The notes under the pieces are model-generated. The model saw nothing but the letters and a program-made list of their open reading frames with translations. It searched no databases and had not been told where the DNA came from. This document shows, piece by piece, positions 1 through 6,316 of a DNA stretch of 8,198 bases. Position 1 is the first letter of the stretch. Each line of letters begins with the position of its first letter. This DNA is from Clostridia bacterium (GTDB lineage: Bacteria; Bacillota_A; Clostridia; Christensenellales; Aristaeellaceae), in contig JAFRJF010000217.1 of NCBI GenBank assembly GCA_017432405.1, forward strand, positions 1 through 8,198. The letters are read 5' to 3'. The position numbers and the translations under genes are program-made.

Positions 1-141
1 GCGCGGCTGACGCAGTACCGGCTGAAGAAGCTGGAGGAGAAGGTGGACAAGCACAACAGCGTCATCGAGCGCACCTTCAAGCTGGAGGGGCGCATGACGG
101 AGGTTGAGCACGACATTCGGGACCTGAAGGAAAGGAGATAG
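1..141 (+). CDS. C-terminus of phage coiled-coil protein (XhlA/lysis-module type), partial
   Basis: The first 46 codons read open from base 1 to a TAG at 139-141, so this is the 3' end of a gene that starts outside the window. The residues are almost all charged or polar with Leu/Val/Ile at heptad-like spacing (RLKKLEEKVDKHNSVIERTF, then KLEGRM, then EVEHDIRDLKERR), which indicates a coiled coil. Small coiled-coil proteins of this kind sit directly upstream of holins in prophages of Firmicutes (XhlA-like lysis accessory proteins); the KHNSVIERTFKLEGRM stretch resembles clostridial prophage members from memory. The stop codon lies between the holin ribosome binding site and the holin start, so the two genes are translationally close. 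A C-terminal membrane segment, usual in true XhlA, is absent, so the exact family is uncertain. Confidence 0.6.
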   Translation, partial: ARLTQYRLKKLEEKVDKHNSVIERTFKLEGRMTEVEHDIRDLKERR

Positions 142-145
142 GAAA

Positions 146-346
146 ATGAGAGATTGGGGCAAGTGGTTCAAGGCCGCGGGCGTGCGCGCCATCAAGACGG
201 TGGCCCAGACGGCCGTGGCGACGATCGGCACGTCCGCCGCCATGGGCGACGTGAACTGGAAGCTGGTGCTGTCCTCCAGCGTCCTCGCGGGCATCCTCAG
301 CCTGCTGACCAGCGTGGCGGGGCTGCCGGAGGTGGAGGAGGGATAA
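146..346 (+). CDS. Small phage holin, r1t type
   Basis: This 66-residue protein matches r1t-type phage holins (Pfam Phage_r1t_holin) in length and pattern: a short amphipathic N-terminus (WGKWFKAAGVRAIKT), a small-residue-rich first membrane segment around residues 18-34 (AQTAVATIGTSAAM), a DVNWK turn, and a clearly hydrophobic second segment around 39-60 ending in GLPEV. Holins of this family collect in the cytoplasmic membrane and open it for the endolysin at the end of a phage cycle. The ATG at 146 is preceded by AAAGGAG (131-137) at 8 nt, overlapping the end of the upstream gene. No endolysin follows; the next gene is recA, and no hairpin terminator is visible between them. It is either the last gene of a prophage or a leftover or domesticated lysis module. 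Confident on family, unsure whether it is functional. Confidence 0.8.
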   Translation: MRDWGKWFKAAGVRAIKTVAQTAVATIGTSAAMGDVNWKLVLSSSVLAGILSLLTSVAGLPEVEEG

Positions 347-369
347 TTTTCACCCAGCCCGCCAAAAAA

Positions 370-383
370 TAAACATATGTTCG
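370..383 (+). promoter_or_regulatory. SOS box (LexA operator) of recA
   Basis: TAAACATATGTTCG matches 12 of 14 positions of the Gram-positive LexA/DinR consensus CGAACRNRYGTTYG; only the first two bases differ. The inner ten bases, 372-381, are a perfect palindrome. The box ends one base before the -35 hexamer of the recA promoter, so bound LexA would block RNA polymerase. This predicts DNA-damage induction of recA by self-cleavage of LexA. Confidence 0.85.
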
Positions 384-384
384 A

Positions 385-413
385 TTCCAATGCGGGGTGG
401 GTTGTGCTATAAT
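385..413 (+). promoter_or_regulatory. recA promoter with extended -10
   Basis: A perfect TATAAT lies at 408-413 with TG at 405-406, giving an extended -10. Seventeen bases upstream is a poor -35, TTCCAA (385-390, 3 of 6 matches), which fits promoters that rely on the extended -10. Transcription should start near 420, leaving a leader of about 50 nt before the recA ATG. Confidence 0.8.
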
Positions 414-429
414 GAACTCACAAAAGCGA

Positions 430-444
430 CGGACGGTGCGTCCG
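430..444 (+). other. Small hairpin in the recA leader
   Basis: CGGACG (430-435) and CGTCCG (439-444) form a perfect 6-bp stem with a GTG loop near the start of the predicted recA transcript, 15 nt before the ribosome binding site. It could stabilise the 5' end of the message. It is short, and its function is a guess. Confidence 0.35.
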
Positions 445-472
445 CGAGAATATGTATATGGAGGATTTGACG

Positions 473-1591
<1,119 letters not shown>

Positions 1592-1617
1592 CAGGTGGGA
1601 ACAGAGCACGCATATTT

Positions 1618-1649
1618 GCGGGGCGGCGTAATGCCGTCCCGCTGTTTTT
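1618..1649 (+). terminator. Rho-independent terminator of recA
   Basis: GCGGGGCGGC (1618-1627) pairs with GCCGTCCCGC (1633-1642) over 10 bp with one G-U pair and a GTAAT loop, followed by TGTTTTT. It lies 27 nt after the recA stop. Confidence 0.9.
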
Positions 1650-1688
1650 GGGCTGAGCACTTTGAAACAGAGCAGTTGTTCAGTCGGG

Positions 1689-1731
1689 TAAATACTGATT
1701 TGTCGCGCACAGCTCGATAAATCAGTATTTA
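1689..1731 (-). repeat. 43-bp palindromic element, copy 1
   Basis: Arms TAAATACTGATTT (1689-1701) and its exact reverse complement (1719-1731) flank a 17-nt centre. Read on the minus strand, the element aligns without gaps to the one at 3176-3218 with 33 of 43 bases identical, including an unbroken 14-base core (CTGATTTATCGAGC). The two copies therefore lie in opposite orientation on either side of ytfQ. No target-site duplication is visible. Confidence 0.8.
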
Positions 1732-1766
1732 ATCACTTCCCTACCAAATCGAATAAAATTCAACTG

Positions 1767-1785
1767 TTATCAAAAGATTATCAAA
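1767..1785 (+). repeat. Direct repeat TTATCAAA, 11-nt period
   Basis: TTATCAAA occurs at 1767-1774 and 1778-1785, one DNA helical turn apart, upstream of the ytfQ promoter. Direct repeats on one face of the helix can be activator half-sites. In such AT-rich sequence chance is a real alternative. Confidence 0.35.
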
Positions 1786-1806
1786 CTTCATGGCGATATG
1801 GGGGAA

Positions 1807-1824
1807 GAAATTCAAAGGAATTTC
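1807..1824 (+). promoter_or_regulatory. Inverted repeat upstream of ytfQ promoter, candidate operator
   Basis: GAAATTC (1807-1813) and GAATTTC (1818-1824) form a perfect 7-bp inverted repeat around AAAG. A second pair, GGAAGAA (1803-1809) and TTCTTCC (1829-1835), surrounds it. The centre lies about 32 nt upstream of the predicted -35, a usual place for an activator or repressor. No known regulator consensus is recognised. Confidence 0.4.
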
Positions 1825-1842
1825 AACCTTCTTCCAAAGCGA

Positions 1843-1880
1843 TTGCATTTCCATAAAGTGTTGGTTGTGTTAAAATGCAA
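1843..1880 (+). promoter_or_regulatory. Inverted repeat TTGCATTT/AAATGCAA spanning the ytfQ promoter
   Basis: TTGCATTT (1843-1850) is repeated as its exact reverse complement AAATGCAA (1873-1880). The arm centres are 30 bp apart, about three helical turns, and the arms overlap the -35 and -10 elements. A dimer binding both arms, or a regulator bound at each, would occlude the promoter. This is an inference from position; the match could be chance. Confidence 0.35.
1848..1876 (+). promoter_or_regulatory. ytfQ promoter with extended -10
   Basis: TAAAAT at 1871-1876 is preceded by TG at 1868-1869 and lies 17 nt after TTTCCA (1848-1853, 4 of 6 matches to the -35). Predicted start of transcription is near 1883, about 44 nt before the ytfQ ATG. 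The ten bases TGTTAAAATG recur in the promoter at 7423-7451. Confidence 0.7.
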
Positions 1881-1926
1881 CTGTAAACGGCAGGAATGCC
1901 GTAATAATGAACGGAGGTATTTTCCC

Positions 1927-2913
1927 ATGAAGAAACTGTTGGTTCTGGTTCTGGCCCTGTGCCTGGTGCTGAGCATGGTTGCCAGCGCTTCCGCCCTGAC
2001 CATCGCGTTCTCCCAGATCGGCCAGGAGTCCGACTGGCGTACCGCCAATACCGATAGCGTGACCGCGGCCATCGAAGGCCATGAGGGCTGGGAGTTCGTG
2101 TACTCTGACGGCCAGCAGAAGCAGGAGAATCAGATTCAGGCTCTGCGCAACTTCATCACCCAGGGCGTCGACTACATCCTGTTCACCGGCGTTGTCACCT
2201 CCGGCTGGGACGAGGTCCTGACCGAGGTCAACGAGGCTGAGATCCCGCTGATCCTGCTCGACCGCATCCCCGATTGCGCGGACAAGATCGAGTACAAGGC
2301 CGCTTTCGGCGGTGACTTCCCGCTCGAGGGTCGTCGTCAGATCCAGTGGGCCGCCAAGTACCTGGAGAGCATCGGCAAGACCGAGGGCGTCAAGGTGGCC
2401 ATCATGGAAGGCACCACCGGTTCCGACGCGCAGGTCGGCCGCACCGAGGGCAACCTGGCCGCTCTGAAGGATTACCCCTGGATGGAGGTTGTCGGCCAGC
2501 AGACCGGTAACTTCACCCGCGCCGAAGGCCAGGCCCTGATGGAGAGCTGGCTGAAGTCCATCGACCAGATCGACGTGCTGATCGCTCAGAACGACGACAT
2601 GGCCCTGGGCGCCATCGACGCCATCAAGGCTGCCGGCAAGGTTCCCGGCAAGGACATCATCATCGTGGGCTGCGACTCCGTCAAGGCCGCCTTCGAAGCC
2701 ATCGTGGCCGGCGACATGAACGCCACCATCGAGTGCACCCCCCTGTATGGCCCCTTCGTCGTGAAGGCCATCGAGGACCTGGAAGCTGGCGTCGAGTACG
2801 ACAAGACCGTCGTGCATCCCGAAGAGGGCGTGTATGACTGCGTCGGCGGCATCGAGGTCGAGGGCACCACTTCCGTGCTGGCTGCGGACGTCATCAACGA
2901 GCGCCAGTATTAA
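1927..2913 (+). CDS. ytfQ: Sugar ABC transporter substrate-binding protein, YtfQ-like (galactofuranose or other furanose sugar)
   Basis: Periplasmic-binding-protein-type sugar receptor that hands its ligand to the YtfT/YjfF channel. The 328-residue product follows Escherichia coli YtfQ closely in recalled landmarks: FSQIGQESDWR (28-38), DGQQKQENQI (61-70), EIPLILLDR (105-113), GNFTRAEGQALMESW (194-208), NDDMALGAIDAIKAAG (222-237) and ATIECTPLYGP (266-276). YtfQ prefers galactofuranose; relatives such as bifidobacterial FruE take fructose, so a furanose sugar is the safe call. Residues 1-23 are a signal peptide (KK, hydrophobic core, ASA before Leu24). There is no lipobox Cys near the cleavage site; Cys12 is inside the hydrophobic core. 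The ATG at 1927 has GGAGG (1913-1917) 9 nt upstream. The gene has its own promoter, starts with AUG unlike the three transporter genes after it, and is followed by a very stable hairpin, which suits higher expression. Confidence 0.92.
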   Translation: MKKLLVLVLALCLVLSMVASASALTIAFSQIGQESDWRTANTDSVTAAIEGHEGWEFVYSDGQQKQENQIQALRNFITQGVDYILFTGVVTSGWDEVLTEVNEAEIPLILLDRIPDCADKIEYKAAFGGDFPLEGRRQIQWAAKYLESIGKTEGVKVAIMEGTTGSDAQVGRTEGNLAALKDYPWMEVVGQQTGNFTRAEGQALMESWLKSIDQIDVLIAQNDDMALGAIDAIKAAGKVPGKDIIIVGCDSVKAAFEAIVAGDMNATIECTPLYGPFVVKAIEDLEAGVEYDKTVVHPEEGVYDCVGGIEVEGTTSVLAADVINERQY

Positions 2914-2963
2914 TCCCAACGGGTTATCCCACAATGGTCCTGCTGCTTAAGTAGCTCAGACTT

Positions 2964-2999
2964 GCGCGGGGCGGCGGGTTTCCCGCCGCCCCGCGCTTT
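2964..2999 (+). terminator. Strong hairpin after ytfQ, partial terminator or mRNA-stabilising stem
   Basis: A perfect 15-bp stem (2964-2978 with 2982-2996, GCGCGGGGCGGCGGG on the left) closes a TTT loop. Only three T residues follow, so termination is likely incomplete. Such intercistronic stems protect the upstream message from 3' exonucleases and reduce downstream expression, a common arrangement between binding-protein and transporter genes. Confidence 0.7.
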
Positions 3000-3039
3000 G
3001 CATCACAGCCAATCGCATGTTACATGGAATCGGCGCCAA

Positions 3040-3109
3040 CAGATCCTTCGCTTTGCTCAGGATGACGCCTGTGCGCGTCGTTGTCATCCCGGGCGAAGCG
3101 AAGGACCTG
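3040..3109 (+). repeat. REP-like intergenic inverted repeat
   Basis: Left arm 3040-3066 (contains ATCCTTCGCTTTGCTCAGG) and right arm 3083-3109 (contains GGGCGAAGCGAAGGACC) are 27-nt near reverse complements, 23 of 27 identical, with two of the four differences still G-U pairs in RNA, around a 16-nt centre. The core CCTTCGCTT...CTCAGGATGAC is a repeat I recognise from intergenic DNA of many unrelated bacteria; its chance translations contain ILRFAQDD and CHPGRSEGP, which are seen here too. No associated transposase is in the window. Confidence 0.8.
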
Positions 3110-3175
3110 TGCGAAACAAAATCGAGCCGCTATCGACTTTGCAAGGAATATAGGTAACGATTCAGTTCAGCATGA

Positions 3176-3218
3176 CAAATTCTGATTTATCGAGCATTGC
3201 TTAATAAATCAGAATTTG
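3176..3218 (+). repeat. 43-bp palindromic element, copy 2
   Basis: CAAATTCTGATTTAT (3176-3190) is perfectly complementary to 3204-3218 around a 13-nt centre. It ends 22 nt before the ytfR ribosome binding site and would form a 15-bp hairpin in a read-through transcript. Compared with copy 1, paired positions have changed together: T-A to C-G at the outer end and A-T to T-A six positions in, so the palindrome has been kept while the sequence drifted. Confidence 0.85.
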
Positions 3219-3254
3219 CAAGCCGAAACGATCACGAACAAAGGAGGAATTGCT

Positions 3255-4751
3255 TTGCCGGAAAACATACTGGAAATGAAGGGCATTGAGATCCAGTTCC
3301 CCGGCGTCAAGGCGCTGGACGGGGTGGATTTCTTCCTTCGCGCCGGCGAGGTTCACGCGCTGCTGGGCGAGAACGGCGCGGGCAAATCCACGCTGATCAA
3401 GTGCCTGACGGGCGTCAACCACAAGGACGCCGGCACGATACTGTTCGAGGGAAGGGAGATCACCCCCACCAGCCCCCAGAACGCCATCGAGATGGGCATC
3501 TCCACCGTGTTCCAGGAGATCAACCTCTGCCCGAACCTGACGGTGGCTGAAAACATATTCGTCGGCCGCAAGGGATTCAAGAAGAAGATCATCAACGCCA
3601 AGGCGAAGGAATTGATGAAGCGCTTCCACCTGGACATCGACGTCACCCGCCCGCTGTCCAACTACTCCACCGCCGTGCAGCAGATGGTGTCCATCGCCCG
3701 GGCGGTGAACATCGATTCCAAGATATTGATACTGGACGAGCCCACCTCCTCGCTGGATGAAAACGAGGTGCAGCTGCTGTTCAACGTCATGCGCGAGCTG
3801 AAGAGTGAGGGCATGGGCATCATATTCATCACCCACTTTCTGGACCAGATCTACGCCATCTCCGACCGCATGACCATACTGCGCAACGGCCACCTGGTGG
3901 GCACCTACGACATCGGCGAGATCAACAAGCTGCAGTTGGTCACGCTGATGGTGGGCAAGGACATGGAGAACATATTCGACATGCACCCCGCCGACGTGGA
4001 CCCGGACGCCCCGGTGATGCTGGACGCCGACCACATCGGCGCGCCCGGGGCGGTGTCCGACATCAGCCTGAGCATGAAGAAGGGCGAGCTGGTGGGCTTC
4101 GCGGGCCTGCTGGGCTCCGGCCGCACCGAGACCGCCGAGATGATCTTCGGCGCCAACCGCCCCACCAGCGGCAAGCTGAGCCTGAAGGGCAAGACCGTGG
4201 ACGTGAAGAAGCCCTTCGACGCCATCATGGCGGGCGTGGCCTTCTGCCCCGAGGACCGCAAGCGCGACGGCATCGTCGGCGACCTGTCCATTCGCGAGAA
4301 CATCATGCTGGCCGTGCAGGCCAAGCGGGGCTTTTTGCACCCGCTGAGCCGCGCCGAGCAGAACGAGCTGGCGGACCGCTACATCAAGGCGCTGTCCATC
4401 GCCACGCCGGACGCCGAGAAGAAGATCGGCGAGCTGTCCGGCGGCAACCAGCAGAAGGTGATACTGGCCCGGTGGATGGCCACCCAGCCCGACCTGCTGA
4501 TCCTGGACGAGCCCACCCGCGGCATCGACGTCGGCGCGAAGGCCGAGATCCAGCGTCTGATGCTGGAGATGTGCAAGGACGGCGTTTCCGTCATATTCAT
4601 CTCCTCCGAGCTGGAGGAGGTCATCCGCTGCTCCAACCGCATCGTCATCATGCGCGACGGCAAGAAGGCCAGCGAGTTGGAGGGCCCCTTCGACGCCAAT
4701 ACCCAGAGCCGCATCCTGCAAATCATTGCCGAGGGAGGTGACGCGCAGTGA
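3255..4751 (+). CDS. ytfR: Sugar ABC transporter double ATPase, YtfR-like
   Basis: Cytoplasmic ATPase that powers the YtfT/YjfF channel. The 498 residues hold two ABC domains, as in RbsA, MglA and YtfR. Domain 1: Walker A GENGAGKST (38-46), Q-loop Gln87, Walker B ILILDEPT (157-164) and switch His194; its signature is degenerate (YSTAVQQMVSIARA, 137-150). Domain 2: Walker A lacks the Lys (GLLGSGRTE, 284-292), but the signature LSGGNQQ (394-400) and Walker B LLILDEPT (414-421) are intact, and the switch His is replaced by Ser (FISSELEE). This one-good-site arrangement is normal for the family. DEPTSSLDENEV and THFLDQIYAISDR recall YtfR specifically. The start is TTG at 3255, 7 nt after AAAGGAGG (3240-3247); another in-frame TTG at 3216 lies inside the palindrome and has no ribosome binding site. 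The stop overlaps the next start by 4 nt. All ten ATA codons precede Leu or Phe. Confidence 0.93.
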   Translation: MPENILEMKGIEIQFPGVKALDGVDFFLRAGEVHALLGENGAGKSTLIKCLTGVNHKDAGTILFEGREITPTSPQNAIEMGISTVFQEINLCPNLTVAENIFVGRKGFKKKIINAKAKELMKRFHLDIDVTRPLSNYSTAVQQMVSIARAVNIDSKILILDEPTSSLDENEVQLLFNVMRELKSEGMGIIFITHFLDQIYAISDRMTILRNGHLVGTYDIGEINKLQLVTLMVGKDMENIFDMHPADVDPDAPVMLDADHIGAPGAVSDISLSMKKGELVGFAGLLGSGRTETAEMIFGANRPTSGKLSLKGKTVDVKKPFDAIMAGVAFCPEDRKRDGIVGDLSIRENIMLAVQAKRGFLHPLSRAEQNELADRYIKALSIATPDAEKKIGELSGGNQQKVILARWMATQPDLLILDEPTRGIDVGAKAEIQRLMLEMCKDGVSVIFISSELEEVIRCSNRIVIMRDGKKASELEGPFDANTQSRILQIIAEGGDAQ

Positions 4752-6316
4752 AGAAAAAGGCATACCTGATCTTCCTGATCCTGGGCCTGATCGTACTGGC
4801 CGTGGGCGTGTTCTTCTTCGGCAGGATCTGCGCCGTCAAGGACAGCATCTATGCCAAGTACGGCCTGAGCTTTTCCGATGCCAGCATCGGATCGGTGTTC
4901 ATCAACGACCATGACGAGGCCGCTGTGAAGGCGGACTTCGACGCCGCGGTGCTGCAAACCGCCATCAGTGGCGAAAGCACCGCGACCGACGCCGCCGAGG
5001 CGGCTGAGCCGGAAGCGGCTGACGCCACCGGGGAAGCCGCTCCCGCCGAGGAGGCCGCCCCTGTCGAGGAGGCCGCCCCCGCCGAGGACGCCATCGAGGC
5101 CATCTCCGAGGGCTCGCCCTACGACGCGGTGATCGGCAGCTTCGGCAAGGTCCAGAGCCTGCGCACCGCCTGGAAGCTGCAGGGCATCTTCATCGGCGCG
5201 GGCCTGCTGCTGTGCCTGGTGGCTGTGGCGCTGGTGCTGCGCTCCAGGAACCTGGACTTCGCCGCCATCATGCGCTCGAAGATCACCTGGGCCGTCATCG
5301 CGGAGATACTGATACTGATTGTCTGCCTGATCATCCGGCCCGAGTTCTTCAACATCAGCTACCAGCCCTCCAACCGGATGCTGTACGGCAACCTGGTGGA
5401 CATCGTGAACCGCTCCGCCGAGATCACCATCATCGGCATGGGCATGACGATGGTCATCGCCCTGGGCGGCACCGACCTGTCGGTGGGCGCGCTGGTGGCC
5501 GTGTCCGGCGCGCTGGCGCTGAAGCTGATGCGCTGGGATCCCACTAACCCCCTGTACCAGACCCCTGGCGACTATTCCGTGTATCCGTTCATACTGGTGC
5601 TGCTGGTGCCGCTGCTGGTGTGTCTGCTGATGGGCGCGTTCAACGGCGTGCTGGTGGGCCAGCTGAAGCTGCAGCCCATCATCGCCACGCTGATTTTGAT
5701 GGTGTCGGGCCGCGGCATCGCCCAGATCATCACCAACGGCAAGCAGTACACCACGATGTACAGCCCCTTCCGGGTGATCGGCCAGGGCTCATGCCTGTTC
5801 CTGCCGACGCCCATCGTCATCACCGTGCTTGTGGTGGCGGCGGTGATGCTGTTCGTGCGCAAGACCGCCTTCGGCACCTTCGTGGAATCCGTGGGCATCA
5901 ACCCCAGCGCTTCCAGGCTGTCGGGCATCAATTCCAAGGTGGTCATACTGATCGTGTTCGCGATGACCGGCTTCCTGGCGGGCATTTCCGGCCTGATCTA
6001 CTCCAGCCGCATCATGTCCAACGACTCCAACAACGCCGGCATCAACTATGAGACTGACGCCATCCTCTCGGTGGTCATCGGCGGCACGAGCATGACCGGC
6101 GGCAAGTTCAGCCTGGCGGGCACCATCGTGGGCTCCATCATCATCCGCACCATCGTGACCTTCGTCTACTACTTCGGCGTTTCTCCGGATTCCACGATGG
6201 CCTTCAAGGCCCTGATCATCGCGGTGATCATCGTGCTGCAGTCCGAGCCCGTGCGCAACTGGATGGCCAAGCGCTCCCAGGCCCGGGCCATGGTGAAAGG
6301 AGGCGTGGCCAAGTGA
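4748..6316 (+). CDS. ytfT: Sugar ABC transporter permease, YtfT-like, with long N-terminal extension
   Basis: Inner-membrane half of the import channel. Residues from about 178 on are a BPD_transp_2 permease resembling YtfT: GMGMTMVIALGGTDLSVGA (230-248), LQPIIATLILMVSGRGIAQ (308-326), FLPTP (351-355), the cytoplasmic coupling region SVGINPSASRLSGI (381-394) and AILSVVIGG (438-446). Family members have about 330-340 residues; this one has 522. The extra N-terminus has a membrane span at 6-24 after MKKK, a loop of about 120 residues, and a second span at about 145-164 followed by RSR. By the positive-inside rule the loop is outside the cell. Within it, 74-120 is Ala/Glu/Pro-rich with a six-residue repeat (AEEAAP, VEEAAP). 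Start is GTG at 4748, 6 nt after GGGAGGTGA and overlapping the ytfR stop, so translation is coupled. The core call is firm; the role of the extension is unknown. Confidence 0.9.
   Translation: MKKKAYLIFLILGLIVLAVGVFFFGRICAVKDSIYAKYGLSFSDASIGSVFINDHDEAAVKADFDAAVLQTAISGESTATDAAEAAEPEAADATGEAAPAEEAAPVEEAAPAEDAIEAISEGSPYDAVIGSFGKVQSLRTAWKLQGIFIGAGLLLCLVAVALVLRSRNLDFAAIMRSKITWAVIAEILILIVCLIIRPEFFNISYQPSNRMLYGNLVDIVNRSAEITIIGMGMTMVIALGGTDLSVGALVAVSGALALKLMRWDPTNPLYQTPGDYSVYPFILVLLVPLLVCLLMGAFNGVLVGQLKLQPIIATLILMVSGRGIAQIITNGKQYTTMYSPFRVIGQGSCLFLPTPIVITVLVVAAVMLFVRKTAFGTFVESVGINPSASRLSGINSKVVILIVFAMTGFLAGISGLIYSSRIMSNDSNNAGINYETDAILSVVIGGTSMTGGKFSLAGTIVGSIIIRTIVTFVYYFGVSPDSTMAFKALIIAVIIVLQSEPVRNWMAKRSQARAMVKGGVAK
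5045..5092 (+). repeat. 18-bp tandem repeat coding AEEAAP/VEEAAP in ytfT
   Basis: Two 18-nt units (5045-5062, 5063-5080) differ at two bases, and a partial third follows to 5092. They encode AEEAAP, VEEAAP and AEDA in the outer loop of the YtfT extension. Units that are a multiple of three can expand or contract without breaking the frame, so loop length may vary between strains. Confidence 0.7.

Larger units (their letters stand above)
1592..1926 (+). other. Intergenic region between recA and ytfQ
   Basis: This 335-nt stretch has no credible gene. It holds, in order, the recA terminator, a 43-bp palindrome, an 8-bp direct repeat, two small inverted repeats and the ytfQ promoter with its ribosome binding site. 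The part from about 1690 to 1890 is much richer in A and T than the genes on either side. An in-frame extension of ytfQ up to an ATG at 1798 is open but has no ribosome binding site and precedes the predicted transcription start. Confidence 0.7.
2914..3254 (+). other. Intergenic region between ytfQ and ytfR
   Basis: This 341-nt gap contains a GC-rich hairpin (2964-2999), a REP-like inverted repeat (3040-3109), the second 43-bp palindrome (3176-3218) and the ytfR ribosome binding site. I see no convincing promoter, so ytfR-ytfT-yjfF probably depend at least partly on read-through from ytfQ. An open frame at 2962-3153 merely translates the hairpin and the repeat. Confidence 0.65.

Noticed and set aside
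452..472. Upstream in-frame ATG for recA adding seven residues
   Set aside because: It overlaps the GGAGG that serves the ATG at 473 and has no ribosome binding site of its own.
1689..1731. Rho-independent terminator
   Set aside because: The stem is AT-rich and followed by AATCAC, not a T run; the recA terminator is already at 1618-1649.
1798..1926. Upstream in-frame start for ytfQ adding 43 residues
   Set aside because: It would lie upstream of the predicted transcription start, lacks a ribosome binding site and would bury the signal peptide.
1870..2934. 354-codon minus-strand open frame over ytfQ
   Set aside because: Antisense shadow; no motifs and no ribosome binding site, while ytfQ on the plus strand has clear homology.
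2962..3153. Open frame on the plus strand that could encode 63 residues
   Set aside because: It begins in the GC hairpin and then translates the REP-like repeat (ILRFAQDD, CHPGRSEGP), a known type of false protein; no ribosome binding site.
1689..3218. Insertion of ytfQ as a composite mobile element bounded by inverted repeats
   Set aside because: No transposase and no target duplications at the outer ends; the 43-bp units are each self-palindromic instead of simple terminal repeats.
3040..3218. CRISPR array
   Set aside because: Repeats are inverted and unrelated to one another, with no regular repeat-spacer series and no cas genes.
3201..4763. 520-codon minus-strand open frame over ytfR
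   Set aside because: Antisense shadow of a high-GC gene; composition (His, Asp, Gly, Leu, Val) matches no family and ytfR is certain.
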